Shown here piece by piece: positions 36,607-45,501 of a stretch of DNA of 64,000 nt; the first letter of the stretch is position 1, and each line of letters begins with the position of its first letter. Made by a program: the position numbers and the translations under genes. Source of the DNA: Pseudoflavitalea sp. G-6-1-2 (GTDB taxonomy: Bacteria; Bacteroidota; Bacteroidia; Chitinophagales; Chitinophagaceae); NCBI RefSeq assembly GCF_012927185.1, contig NZ_JABBGB010000001.1, positions 248,001-312,000 on the forward strand, written 5' to 3'. The notes under the pieces were generated by a model. It was not told the DNA's origin and did not search any database. It saw nothing but the letters and a program-made list of their open reading frames with translations.

Positions 36607-36959
36607 CGGTAGAGTTTGCCTTCCGAAGCGCGTATCGTGGCCACAATCACCAATACCAGGTTCACAATTCCGATCACCCACAGCAACAACAGCCCGATCA
36701 GCAAAATCACCAGAATGGCCGATATGATGTAGGCAATGATCACTGTTATCTGAAAGTTCAGCGACTCTTTTGCGTGGATAGCCACAAAATCAGACTCATT
36801 CTTTTTTACCAGCCAGATCACCAGCGGGGCAATGAAACCAACGCCGGGAACAATGGCCAGAATATGCGACAGCAATGCCATCGTTTTTTCTTCACTGGTG
36901 GGAGCAGAGAGCGGAGTTTCCGCATCTCCCAATATGGAATTTGTATCTTGCGTGCTCAT
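36576..36959 (-). CDS. DUF4870 (Tic20-like) membrane protein
   Basis: A 127-residue protein with a hydrophilic N-terminal 25 residues and three to four membrane helices. 'LLSHILAIVPGVGFIAPLVIWLVKK' and 'HAKESLNFQITV' are the conserved DUF4870 segments, a family distantly related to Tic20. Function is not established. It is convergent with the acetyltransferase gene, and its last codons lie within a perfect hairpin (36576-36606). Confidence 0.88.
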   Translation of the reverse strand: MSTQDTNSILGDAETPLSAPTSEEKTMALLSHILAIVPGVGFIAPLVIWLVKKNESDFVAIHAKESLNFQITVIIAYIISAILVILLIGLLLLWVIGIVNLVLVIVATIRASEGKLYRYPINMRLIG

Positions 36960-37025
36960 GGTTAAAGGTATTTAGTACAATTTAATACTTTATTTGTCGG
37001 CCTTTTGCCAGATTAATTACAGCAT

Positions 37026-37964
37026 ATGACAACCCCTCTTCGAATCATTTTCATCGCCATACTACTGAGTTTCAGCTCAATTACTTTTGCCTGTATCAAT
37101 CCTTATGCGTCCACGATCGATCTACCCAGAGAAGGAGATTCGCTGAAGCTCTCTTTTTTTCTGAACCCTCCGGCTAAAGACAAACTCCCATACTGGCATC
37201 ATGGTTTTTCTGACGATCTGAATCTGTTCATTGAGTTCGAGCGGGTTAACGGAAAAGACATTAGCAAATTTAGCTATCGCGAAAAATCTGACTACGCAAT
37301 CATGCAGCTCAAACTTGGCGATAAACAGGAGGGGTTACAGATTTTGGAAGAGCTCTATAAACAACATCCCAATGAATACAATATAGTTGCCAATCTCGGT
37401 ACCGCATACGAACTCAATGGCAACAATGCCAAAGCACTTGAATTCCTGAAGAAGGCACTGGCACTGAATCCTGGATCACACTATCATTCAGAATGGATTC
37501 ATGTAAATATTCTGGAGCAAGAACTTTCTGACAGCCCCGACTATACCAAAATCATCAACCTCGGTATCAAGGATTTTCAGGGATGGCTGATCGATAAGAC
37601 TTACAAATTTCCACAGGAAGCAGATTCGCTGAAAGTGCAACTCGCGTATCAGTTGCACGAAAGGATCTCATTCATAGACAAGCCCAATAAGGTAATCGGT
37701 CAACTGGTACTCGACTTTGCAGACATCATCGCCAAAACCGGCAATAAAAATGATGCATACCAGTTCTACAACTTTGCACTGAGTTATGATTCTTCTCTGA
37801 AAAAAACAATTGAAACAAGAGTTGGAGGAGTGAAGTCAGAACAGAAAGTAGTGAAGGAAAAATTCCAGTGGGCAAGCATCATCTGGGCTATTCCCCTTGC
37901 TGCGCTAGGATTGGTTTTTCTGGCATGGCTCAAAGCCATGAAACAGAAAAAGCAGGCGAAATAA
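37026..37964 (+). CDS. Tetratricopeptide-repeat protein with signal peptide and C-terminal membrane helix
   Basis: A 312-residue protein. The first 22 residues are a signal peptide ('IIFIAILLSFSSITFAC'); the cysteine right after could be a lipid site, though the lipobox is imperfect. Residues about 85-155 contain two TPR units ('NIVANLGTAYELNGNNAKALEFLKKALALNP'). A helix at about 283-303 ('ASIIWAIPLAALGLVFLAWL') crosses the membrane, followed by a basic tail. It is probably an envelope protein with a periplasmic TPR domain for protein contacts. Function is unknown. It is convergent with mfd, 9 bp apart. Confidence 0.8.
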   Translation: MTTPLRIIFIAILLSFSSITFACINPYASTIDLPREGDSLKLSFFLNPPAKDKLPYWHHGFSDDLNLFIEFERVNGKDISKFSYREKSDYAIMQLKLGDKQEGLQILEELYKQHPNEYNIVANLGTAYELNGNNAKALEFLKKALALNPGSHYHSEWIHVNILEQELSDSPDYTKIINLGIKDFQGWLIDKTYKFPQEADSLKVQLAYQLHERISFIDKPNKVIGQLVLDFADIIAKTGNKNDAYQFYNFALSYDSSLKKTIETRVGGVKSEQKVVKEKFQWASIIWAIPLAALGLVFLAWLKAMKQKKQAK

Positions 37965-37973
37965 GTTTCACTA

Positions 37974-40900
37974 TTATTTTACTGAGGAAGTTTCTGCAGT
38001 TACAAACTCCTGCATTCGCTGAAGGAAAGCTACCAGTTTTCCCATGTTCTTAATGTCTGTTACAATCAACAGGAACGAACGATCCGTTTGTTTCAGTCTC
38101 GCATTGTTCACCTGTGTTTGTACGAAATTCAAGATCTGCTGGAACACCGGCGATTCAAAGTAAGGTGAATCCGGTTTGTTTACGAAGTAGCAACGCAGGG
38201 TTTCATCTTTGAGCGTCATCTTCTCGAAACCCAGCTCCACAGCCAGTCTCCGCGCACGTACTGTATCGAACAGATCTTCCACCTGTGGTGGGATAGGTCC
38301 GAAACGATCATGCAGCTCCTGATTGAATTCGAGGAGTGCCGCTTCATCTTCACAGTTATCCAGTCGGGTGTAGAGTGTGAGACGTTCGGTGATGCTCTCT
38401 ACGTATGTATCGGGAATGAGAATTTCAAGGTCGGTATCGATGGTGCAATCCTGCACATAATCTTCCTGTTTGGAAATTTCTTCTTTGAAGAGATTGCGGA
38501 ACTCGGTTCGCTTGAGTTCCTTGATGGCTTCGTCGAGGATCTTCTGATACATTTCAAATCCGATCTCAGCCATAAATCCGCTCTGCTCTCCGCCGAGCAT
38601 GTTTCCGGCTCCGCGGATATCGAGATCGCGCATGGCAATCTGGAAGCCGCTTCCCAGCTCGCTGTGCTGCTCCAGTGTTTGCAGTCGCTTGCGACTGTCG
38701 GGCGGCAGCGTACTCATCGGCGGAGCCAGCAGGTAACAGAAGGCTTTGCGGTTGCTTCTTCCTACACGGCCACGCAACTGGTGCAGATCGCTGAGCCCGA
38801 AATGATGTGCGTTATTGATGATGATGGTATTCACGTTCGGAATATCCACGCCGCTCTCCACGATATTGGTACAGATGAGCACATCATATTTCTTGTTGAT
38901 GAAGTCGAGGATCTTTTCTTCGAGTTCATGCCCTTCCAACTGGCCGTGGGCGAAGCCGATGCTTAAATCAGGACAAAGCGCCTGCAGTTTGGCTTTCATC
39001 TCCGCCAACCCCTGAATGCGGTTGTGAATGAAGAATACCTGTCCGCCACGCTCGGTTTCAAAGTAAATGGCATCGCGGATCATATCATCATTGAACACGG
39101 CCACTTCCGTCTGAATAGGCTGACGGTTAGGCGGAGGTGTATTGATGATGCTCAGATCGCGGGCTCCCATCAATGAGAACTGCAATGTTCTTGGGATAGG
39201 CGTTGCCGTTAGCGTGAGGCAATCCACATTCGTGCGAAGTGTTTTGATCTTCTCCTTATGTGCTACGCCGAATTTCTGTTCTTCATCGATCACCAGCAGC
39301 CCCAGGTCTTTGAACTTCACTTCTTTTCCGAGTATCGCGTGGGTGCCGATGATGATATCTATCTTACCTTCTTCGAGTCGCTTGTAGGTTTCCTTTTTCT
39401 CTTTGGCCGATTTGAAACGATTCACAAAATCGATCGTTACAGGGAAATCTTTAAGGCGCTCGCTGAATGTTTTGTAGTGCTGATAAGCAAGGATGGTGGT
39501 AGGCACCAGAACGGCGGCCTGCTTTCCATCCACACAGGTTTTGAATGCTGCACGGATAGCGATCTCAGTTTTACCGAAACCTACGTCCCCGCAAACAAGA
39601 CGGTCCATCGGAGACGGCTGTTCCATATCCTTCTTCACATCGGCAGTAGCCTTGCTCTGATCGGGCGTGTCTTCGTAAATGAAACTGGCTTCCAGTTCGG
39701 TCTGCATGTAATTATCAGGCAGGTGCTGAAACCCTTGCTGCGCCTTTCTTTGCGCGTATAGCTTGATGAGGTCGAAGGCAATTTCCTTAACCTTGGTTTT
39801 TGTTTTCTCTTTCAGGCGGTTCCATGCATCACTGCCCAGTTTATTCACTTTGGGTACCGATCCTTCCTTGCCTGTGTATTTGGAGATCTTGTGCAGCGAG
39901 TTGATGTTCACATACAGAATATCGCTGTCTTTGTAAATGATACGTACAGCCTCCTGCAATCTTCCGTTCGCTTCTATTTTCTGGAGGCCGCTGTATACAC
40001 CAACGCCGTGATCGATATGCGTTACATAATCGCCGGGCTGCAACTCGCGCAGCGTGCGGAGTGTAAGCGCTTTATTTTTATTGTATGCCTGCTTAACCTT
40101 GTATTTGTGGTAACGCTGAAAGATCTGGTGATCTGTATAACACACCAGTTTCAGGTCTTCATCGATAAATCCTTCGTGGATGGAAGTAGGTACCGGAATA
40201 AAAGGTATCTCGGCATTGAGGTCTTCAAAAATACTGTTCAGCCTTTCGAGCTGACGCGGGTTCTCTGCAAAGAGATAAAGTCCGAACCCCTTGGTGGCCC
40301 AGGATTTCAGGTCGCGGATCAGCAGATCGAACTGACGGTTGAAAGCGGGTTGCGCTTTGGTATTGAAATGAATGGTGACGGGCGTATCGTGAGAAACGCC
40401 ATCCGATTCAGGGAAATCGTCGGTATGCCCGAAAGCAACAATATGGCGCGATTGCAGCTGTGCTTCAATCACTGTGGCCGGAACAAAATCTTCGGTGTTC
40501 ACTTCAGATTTTTCCATCCGGTTATCATCGTCGCCTGCAGTGTTCTTCGTTTTTTCGACAGGCACCACGGTGTTGAGGAAGAGATGCAGATCTTCTTCCT
40601 GCACCATCAGCCGTTCTTTGGTGAAAGCCCAGTCCTGCATCCATATCACTGTATTCTCCGGCAGGAAATCGAAGAGGGAGATCTTCTCTGCCGAATCGAA
40701 TTGCGTATCTACATTGGGGATGATGGTAACCTGCAGCAATTTCCTTTCGCTGAGCTGTGTTTCGGGATCGAAAATGCGGATGGAATCCACTTCGTTTCCG
40801 AAGAGCTCAACACGATAGGGTTTATCGTTCCCGAAAGAATAGATATCGAGGATACCGCCGCGCAATGCGAATTGTCCGGGTTCGTACACGAAATCGGTTC

Positions 40901-41417
40901 TGTCGAAACCATATCCTACGAGCTGATCCATCAATCCCTGCAGATCGAGGGTATCTCCTGATTTTATATAGATGATGTTTCCGCTGAGTGTTCCCGGCAG
41001 CACTACTTTCTCGAACAATGCTTCGGGGTGAGTGATCAGCATGCCGGCCCTGCCCTGAGACTGAGCGGCGAAGCGGGTGAGCGCTTCGGTACGCAGCATC
41101 ACGTGCGAGGGATTGAGCAACCTGAAGTTCTTGCGGTTCTTGAATGAAGAAGGAAAGAAATACAGATTGAGTGCATTGGTCAGGTTCTCGAGCGAGTTGT
41201 GGAGGTAAGCCGCTTTTTCGGCATCCTCACAAACCACGAGGTGATTGAGCTGACTGCATGATGGATTCTGAAAGATGGTGCTGATAACGAAGCTGGCAGC
41301 ACTGCCACGGAGATTTTCGGCATAGATCCGTTGAGGACGGGCAAAAGAGAGCTTGTCCGCCAATTGAAAAAGGCGGGGGTCATTTTTGAACGAATCTAGC
41401 AACGTCTGCAAATTCAT
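37974..41417 (-). CDS. mfd: Transcription-repair coupling factor
   Basis: A 1147-residue multidomain protein of normal Mfd length. In order: UvrB-like N-terminal modules, an RNA-polymerase-interacting CarD/RID domain ('LQPGDYVTHIDHGVGVYSG'), RecG-like translocase motifs with Walker A 'GDVGFGKTE' (about 609-617) and 'VIDEEQKFG' (about 710), and a C-terminal TRCF domain. It pushes stalled RNA polymerase off lesions and recruits UvrA. An ATG 28 codons upstream is excluded because the -7 box (41428-41435) lies between it and the chosen start. It is divergent from the FNR-like reductase gene. Confidence 0.96.
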   Translation of the reverse strand: MNLQTLLDSFKNDPRLFQLADKLSFARPQRIYAENLRGSAASFVISTIFQNPSCSQLNHLVVCEDAEKAAYLHNSLENLTNALNLYFFPSSFKNRKNFRLLNPSHVMLRTEALTRFAAQSQGRAGMLITHPEALFEKVVLPGTLSGNIIYIKSGDTLDLQGLMDQLVGYGFDRTDFVYEPGQFALRGGILDIYSFGNDKPYRVELFGNEVDSIRIFDPETQLSERKLLQVTIIPNVDTQFDSAEKISLFDFLPENTVIWMQDWAFTKERLMVQEEDLHLFLNTVVPVEKTKNTAGDDDNRMEKSEVNTEDFVPATVIEAQLQSRHIVAFGHTDDFPESDGVSHDTPVTIHFNTKAQPAFNRQFDLLIRDLKSWATKGFGLYLFAENPRQLERLNSIFEDLNAEIPFIPVPTSIHEGFIDEDLKLVCYTDHQIFQRYHKYKVKQAYNKNKALTLRTLRELQPGDYVTHIDHGVGVYSGLQKIEANGRLQEAVRIIYKDSDILYVNINSLHKISKYTGKEGSVPKVNKLGSDAWNRLKEKTKTKVKEIAFDLIKLYAQRKAQQGFQHLPDNYMQTELEASFIYEDTPDQSKATADVKKDMEQPSPMDRLVCGDVGFGKTEIAIRAAFKTCVDGKQAAVLVPTTILAYQHYKTFSERLKDFPVTIDFVNRFKSAKEKKETYKRLEEGKIDIIIGTHAILGKEVKFKDLGLLVIDEEQKFGVAHKEKIKTLRTNVDCLTLTATPIPRTLQFSLMGARDLSIINTPPPNRQPIQTEVAVFNDDMIRDAIYFETERGGQVFFIHNRIQGLAEMKAKLQALCPDLSIGFAHGQLEGHELEEKILDFINKKYDVLICTNIVESGVDIPNVNTIIINNAHHFGLSDLHQLRGRVGRSNRKAFCYLLAPPMSTLPPDSRKRLQTLEQHSELGSGFQIAMRDLDIRGAGNMLGGEQSGFMAEIGFEMYQKILDEAIKELKRTEFRNLFKEEISKQEDYVQDCTIDTDLEILIPDTYVESITERLTLYTRLDNCEDEAALLEFNQELHDRFGPIPPQVEDLFDTVRARRLAVELGFEKMTLKDETLRCYFVNKPDSPYFESPVFQQILNFVQTQVNNARLKQTDRSFLLIVTDIKNMGKLVAFLQRMQEFVTAETSSVK

Positions 41418-41427
41418 AGCGCGGGTG

Positions 41428-41435
41428 CAAAGGTA
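41428..41435 (-). promoter_or_regulatory. -7 promoter box of mfd
   Basis: A perfect TAnnTTTG (tacctttg, minus strand) ending 10 bases before the mfd ATG, which implies a leader of only a few bases. Confidence 0.65.
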
Positions 41436-41611
41436 CGAAAAGGAGCAGGAAGTGCAAAGCGTGGGAAGAACAGCGCCGGGCTGTTTGTTGTCCGGATGCA
41501 TAAAACGCAGGCTATTCGCGGCATTCAGGCAGGCGGCACCCTGTAAAAGATTTGGAGCAGGCTGCTATCGGCAATGCCCGAACAAATTGGTATATTTAGA
41601 AAAACGATTCT

Positions 41612-42373
41612 ATGGTGCAACCCTGGCGAACCGGTAAAGTCATCCGCATTGTTGATGAAACCAATAGTACCAGGCGCTTCTGGATCGAAGTGCCGGAACT
41701 GACATCTTTCGATTTTGTACCCGGACAATTTGTAACGCTGGATCTTCCCATTCACGAAAAGCCCAATAAGCGCTGGCGCTCCTACTCCATTGCCAGCTGG
41801 CCCGATGGCAGCAATGTATTTGAATTGCTGATCGTGCTGCTCGAAGGCGGCGCAGGTACCACCTGGATCTTCAACGAAGTGGTGGTGGGAACTGAGCTTA
41901 TATTCCGGGGACCGCAGGGCGTGTTTGTACTGCCCGAACCAATCGACCGGGATGTGTTTTTTATCTGTACCGGAACCGGTATCGCACCTTTCCGCGCGAT
42001 GAGCCATCACATAAAACTGCACCAGACTGCACATCATAATTTATACCTGCTGTTCGGATGCCGCAAATTCGGCGATACCCTTTACGAACAGGAAATGCGA
42101 AGCCTGGAGAGAGATCTTCCCTCCTTCAAATACCTCCCTACTTTTTCGAGGGAAGAACCGGGTAATGGACATTATACCGGGTATGTGCATACGATATACG
42201 AAGAGATCTGCAATAAAAACAGAACTCCCAGTACAGAGAACATTGGAGAAATGGCGGTGAAACCAGCTTACTTTTACCTGTGCGGTTGGAAGAATATGAT
42301 CGATGAAGCTAAACAGAGAATCTTGCAGTTAGGGTACGACAAGAAGTCTATTCACCAGGAATTGTATGGATAG
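41612..42373 (+). CDS. Ferredoxin-NADP reductase-like flavoprotein
   Basis: A 253-residue protein with a flavin-binding barrel ('RSYS' at 56-59 contacts FAD) and an NAD(P)-binding half ('CTGTGIAPFRAM', 119-130; 'YLCGWKNMIDE' near the C-terminus). No plant-type ferredoxin domain is attached. Such proteins pass electrons between NAD(P)H and ferredoxin, flavodoxin or an oxygenase. It ends in 'HQELYG' rather than an aromatic residue as in plastid-type enzymes. It stands alone, divergent from mfd. Confidence 0.85.
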   Translation: MVQPWRTGKVIRIVDETNSTRRFWIEVPELTSFDFVPGQFVTLDLPIHEKPNKRWRSYSIASWPDGSNVFELLIVLLEGGAGTTWIFNEVVVGTELIFRGPQGVFVLPEPIDRDVFFICTGTGIAPFRAMSHHIKLHQTAHHNLYLLFGCRKFGDTLYEQEMRSLERDLPSFKYLPTFSREEPGNGHYTGYVHTIYEEICNKNRTPSTENIGEMAVKPAYFYLCGWKNMIDEAKQRILQLGYDKKSIHQELYG

Positions 42374-42492
42374 CATACAGCGAATCTCACTGAGGAGGTC
42401 GCCAGATCAGTAATTCTTTCTTGTAAAGGTTGAGCCGCTATCTGCTACGGCTGAAAGGCGTTTGGGGGTGTAAGGTCGCCGGACTGTTAACC

Positions 42493-42762
42493 CTAGCGGG
42501 CTACATTCTTATCATCTTTTTGAGATGTCATCGGAATTACCGGAATTGAATCGATTTTCGACTTTTTTTCCAATTGAGCTTTTTCTCTCTGAAGGTTCAG
42601 AATTTCAGCATGATTGGATACCATCTCTGACTCAAGTGAAGCGACCTTTCTTTTAGATTTAGCGAGTTCAGCGCTTCTGATCATAAAACCGATCAGAAAC
42701 GACACAACGAGAGCTCCGCCTAACAGAAATAAGTTCACAGGGATTGTAATTAACATTATCAT
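42493..42762 (-). CDS. Small membrane protein with coiled coil
   Basis: An 89-residue protein with one N-terminal membrane helix (about 4-27, 'PVNLFLLGGALVVSFLIGFMI') followed by a charged helix likely to coil (about 36-68, 'RKVASLESEMVSNHAEILNLQREKAQLEKK' region) and a loose tail. I do not recognise it. It resembles LapA-type small envelope proteins in layout only. It lies between the reductase and glyS genes, and a 15-base palindrome sits 22 bp upstream of its ATG. Confidence 0.6.
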   Translation of the reverse strand: MIMLITIPVNLFLLGGALVVSFLIGFMIRSAELAKSKRKVASLESEMVSNHAEILNLQREKAQLEKKSKIDSIPVIPMTSQKDDKNVAR

Positions 42763-42783
42763 ATGTCAATGCTATTTAGCGAA

Positions 42784-42798
42784 TGAACAATTTGTTCA
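42784..42798. promoter_or_regulatory. Perfect 15-base palindrome upstream of small membrane protein gene
   Basis: tgaacaa-t-ttgttca, symmetric about one base, 22 bp upstream of the start of the 89-residue protein. Position and shape suit a dimeric repressor or activator. No regulator is nearby. Confidence 0.4.
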
Positions 42799-42945
42799 GA
42801 CTACTAACCAAATAAAAGTATACGAGCTTAACCAGGAATCCAAATGGTTCCTCAAAGGATGAATTAGGTTAATGTTGCTGTGTCGGTCGGGCAGAGTGAG
42901 GACTGTCAGGTGGTGTTATTGCAACGATAGGCGACTCAAATGTAG

Positions 42946-44385
42946 TTATAATATTTGTTTTTCTACTAATTCTTTGATTTTATTTATGTGGATGCGCTCC
43001 TGTTGCATGGTATCTCTGTACCGTATTGTAACAGTTTGATCTTCTTTCGTTTGATGATCAACGGTAACGCAAAACGGTGTTCCGATCGCATCCTGCCTGC
43101 GGTAACGCTTACCAATAGCGTCTTTTTCTTCGTAGAAACATTTGAAAGAGGTCTTGCACTCGTCCATGATCTGGCGGGCAATCTCAGGCAAACCGTCTTT
43201 TTTGGTCAACGGAAGAATGGCCAGTTTGATGGGGGCCAGTTTGGGGATGAACTTCAGTACCACACGGCTGTCCGGCTTTTCGGGGGTGCTCAGGTCCTGC
43301 TCTTCGTAAGCATTGCTGAGTACCATCAATACGGTACGGTCGAGGCCGATGGACGTTTCGATCACGTAAGGGATATAGTTCTGATTGATCTCAGGATCAA
43401 AGTATTGCATTTTCTTTTTGCTGAACTCCTGGTGGCGGCTGAGGTCATAATCCGTGCGGGAGTGGATACCTTCCACTTCTTTGAATCCGATAGGGAAATC
43501 GAACTCGATATCGCAGGCAGCATCAGCATAGTGAGCCAGTTTCACGTGATCGTGGAAACGGTATTTGTCGGCAGGGATACCGAGCGTCATATGCCATTTC
43601 ATACGGGCTTCTTTCCAGTATTCGTACCATTCTTTCTGTGAGCCGGGGCGTATGAAGAACTGCATTTCCATCTGCTCGAATTCGCGCATACGGAAAATAA
43701 ACTGGCGGGCAACGATCTCGTTACGGAAAGCTTTTCCGATCTGAGCGATACCGAAGGGGATCTTCATCCTGCCGGTTTTCTGCACATTCAGGAAGTTCAC
43801 GAAAATACCCTGCGCCGTTTCCGGGCGCAGATAGATTTCGCTGGCGTCTTCGGCAACGCTTCCGAGCTGGGTGGAGAACATGAGGTTGAACTGACGAACA
43901 TCTGTCCAGTTAACGGTTCCGCTCACACCGCACTTTATTTTGTTGTCTTCAATGAGTTTTTTAAGACCGTCGAAGTCATTGGCTGCCAGCAGCTGATCCA
44001 TAGAGGCAATAAGGGCATCGCCTTCAGCTTTTTTGCCGGCTTTTTCCAGCTCATCCACATAACCTTCGATGAGGTGATCAACCCTGTAGCGCTTCTTGCT
44101 GTCTTTGTTGTCGATCATGGGATCGGAGAAATTGTCCACGTGACCGGAAGCCTTCCAGGTGGTAGGATGCATAAATATGGCCGCATCGATACCAACAATG
44201 TTTTCATGCAACTGGGTCATGCTTTTCCACCAGTAGTCTTTGATATTCTTCTTCAGTTCGCTACCCCACTGGCCGTAGTCGTATACAGCACTTAAACCAT
44301 CATAGATTTCGCTGGATTGAAAAATAAATCCGTACTCCTTACAATGTGAAATGATTGCCTGAAAACGATTATTGTCTGTTGCCAT
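42946..44385 (-). CDS. glyS: Glycyl-tRNA synthetase (alpha2 type)
   Basis: A 479-residue class II synthetase of the single-chain dimeric type. Motif 2 is evident in 'AQIGKAFRNEIVARQFIFRMREFEQME', and 'RPETAQGIFVNF' is a glycyl-specific segment. An anticodon-binding domain makes up the last 100 residues. It attaches glycine to tRNA-Gly. The frame extends 25 codons further up, but a perfect -7 box lies between that start and the ATG at 44385, with six bases between box and ATG, so the mRNA is probably leaderless like that of gltX. Confidence 0.96.
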   Translation of the reverse strand: MATDNNRFQAIISHCKEYGFIFQSSEIYDGLSAVYDYGQWGSELKKNIKDYWWKSMTQLHENIVGIDAAIFMHPTTWKASGHVDNFSDPMIDNKDSKKRYRVDHLIEGYVDELEKAGKKAEGDALIASMDQLLAANDFDGLKKLIEDNKIKCGVSGTVNWTDVRQFNLMFSTQLGSVAEDASEIYLRPETAQGIFVNFLNVQKTGRMKIPFGIAQIGKAFRNEIVARQFIFRMREFEQMEMQFFIRPGSQKEWYEYWKEARMKWHMTLGIPADKYRFHDHVKLAHYADAACDIEFDFPIGFKEVEGIHSRTDYDLSRHQEFSKKKMQYFDPEINQNYIPYVIETSIGLDRTVLMVLSNAYEEQDLSTPEKPDSRVVLKFIPKLAPIKLAILPLTKKDGLPEIARQIMDECKTSFKCFYEEKDAIGKRYRRQDAIGTPFCVTVDHQTKEDQTVTIRYRDTMQQERIHINKIKELVEKQIL

Positions 44386-44391
44386 AGCCGG

Positions 44392-44399
44392 CAAAGATA
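44392..44399 (-). promoter_or_regulatory. -7 promoter box of glyS
   Basis: A perfect TAnnTTTG (tatctttg, minus strand) ending six bases before the glyS ATG, the same sequence and spacing as at gltX. Confidence 0.7.
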
Positions 44400-44445
44400 A
44401 TATTTTGCCGCTTTTGTGGTACTTGCATTTTCCATCTTCCGGAAC

Positions 44446-44453
44446 TAAATTTG
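44446..44453 (+). promoter_or_regulatory. -7 promoter box of small membrane protein gene
   Basis: A perfect TAnnTTTG (taaatttg), 18 bases before the ATG at 44472. Its TTG could be mistaken for an upstream start codon. Confidence 0.6.
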
Positions 44454-44471
44454 AAATCAAATCCCGAACCT

Positions 44472-44654
44472 ATGAATAAACCGACGGCTGCGGCCATCCT
44501 CACTATTCTTGTTTCCATCTATTTTATTGTAAGCGGATTGCTGAAAATGAGCCGCCATGCGAGCGGGAGCTTCCTGCACAGCTGGGGTATCATATTGCTG
44601 CTGGTAGGTGTGGCCGGTACCGTGTGGAAAGTAGCGGAGATCACTAAAAAGTAA
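44472..44654 (+). CDS. Small two-helix membrane protein
   Basis: A 60-residue protein with two hydrophobic segments (about 6-26 and 36-55) and charged ends. I do not recognise a family. It has its own -7 box and is divergent from glyS. Its stop is 24 bp from the stop of the convergent MazG-like gene. The clean promoter and start argue that it is real. Confidence 0.65.
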   Translation: MNKPTAAAILTILVSIYFIVSGLLKMSRHASGSFLHSWGIILLLVGVAGTVWKVAEITKK

Positions 44655-44678
44655 AAAACAAATCAGCGGGAAGCCGCA

Positions 44679-45011
44679 TCAGTGCAGCTTCTCATTATTC
44701 TTATGACGGTCCGCATCGCGGATATTCTTCTTTTCGAAATTCTTTTCCAATGCTTCTGTAAGATTCACGCCGGTTTGATTGGCCATGCAGATCAGTACCC
44801 ATAACACATCGGCCATTTCGTCGGCCAGCTCTTTTTGCTTGTCGGATTCCTTGAAACTCTGATCGCCATACTTGCGGGCCATGATGCGCGCCAGCTCTCC
44901 CACCTCTTCTGTTAGAATGGCCATATTGGTGAGTTCGCTGAAATATCGAACACCCACCGTTCTGATCCAATGATCCACTTTTTCCTGCGCCTGTTGCAAT
45001 GTGATCTCCAT
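44679..45011 (-). CDS. MazG-like nucleotide pyrophosphohydrolase
   Basis: A 110-residue all-alpha NTP-PPase. The metal-binding motif is Glu35-Glu36-x2-Glu39 ('TEEVGEL') paired with Glu65-x2-Asp68 ('DEMADVLW'), the EExxE/ExxD layout of the MazG/dCTPase superfamily. It hydrolyses nucleoside triphosphates, probably house-cleaning of aberrant nucleotides. It lies 9 bp downstream of dtd and is co-transcribed with it. The substrate is unknown. Confidence 0.9.
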   Translation of the reverse strand: MEITLQQAQEKVDHWIRTVGVRYFSELTNMAILTEEVGELARIMARKYGDQSFKESDKQKELADEMADVLWVLICMANQTGVNLTEALEKNFEKKNIRDADRHKNNEKLH

Positions 45012-45020
45012 AGAATTTGA

Positions 45021-45473
45021 TTATTCTTTATTCTTTGAATCGATGATAATGGTAACCGGACCGTCGTTCAGCAATGCCACTTTCATATCGGCTCCGAACT
45101 CGCCGGTCTGGATAGGCTTGCCCAGTTCTTTTTCAATCTGTCCAATCAGTTTTTCGTACATCGGAATGGCTACCGGTGGTTTGCTTGCTTTGATATAGGA
45201 AGGCCGGTTTCCTTTTTTTGTATTGGCATGAAGCGTGAACTGACTCACCAGCAGCAGGTCGCCGCCATCGTCTTTGAGACTAACATTCATCACACCTGCT
45301 TCGTCGTTGAAAATACGGAGTTGCACCATCTTTGTTGCCAGCCATTCTATATCCTCGTCGGTATCTGCATCTTCGATACCAACAAGTACCAGCAAGCCTT
45401 TACCAATAGCACTCTTTACCTGATTGTTGATCGTTACAGAAGCTTCTGTAACCCTTTGGATCACTACCCGCAT
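45021..45473 (-). CDS. dtd: D-aminoacyl-tRNA deacylase
   Basis: A 150-residue protein, the standard DTD length. 'SQFTL' (77-81) and the cross-subunit 'GPVT' (138-141, cis-Gly-Pro) build the active site, which rejects L-amino acids. It removes D-amino acids, and glycine, from mischarged tRNAs. It heads a two-gene unit with the MazG-like gene and is divergent from arfB with 28 bp between starts, so two translation-quality genes share one promoter region. Confidence 0.96.
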   Translation of the reverse strand: MRVVIQRVTEASVTINNQVKSAIGKGLLVLVGIEDADTDEDIEWLATKMVQLRIFNDEAGVMNVSLKDDGGDLLLVSQFTLHANTKKGNRPSYIKASKPPVAIPMYEKLIGQIEKELGKPIQTGEFGADMKVALLNDGPVTIIIDSKNKE

Positions 45474-45501
45474 AGCCGTTATAAAATTTTATCTTTATGC
45501 A

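Noticed and set aside
39891-40961. 356-codon plus-strand frame inside mfd
   Set aside because: Fully opposite a conserved housekeeping gene; composition is that of a shadow frame.
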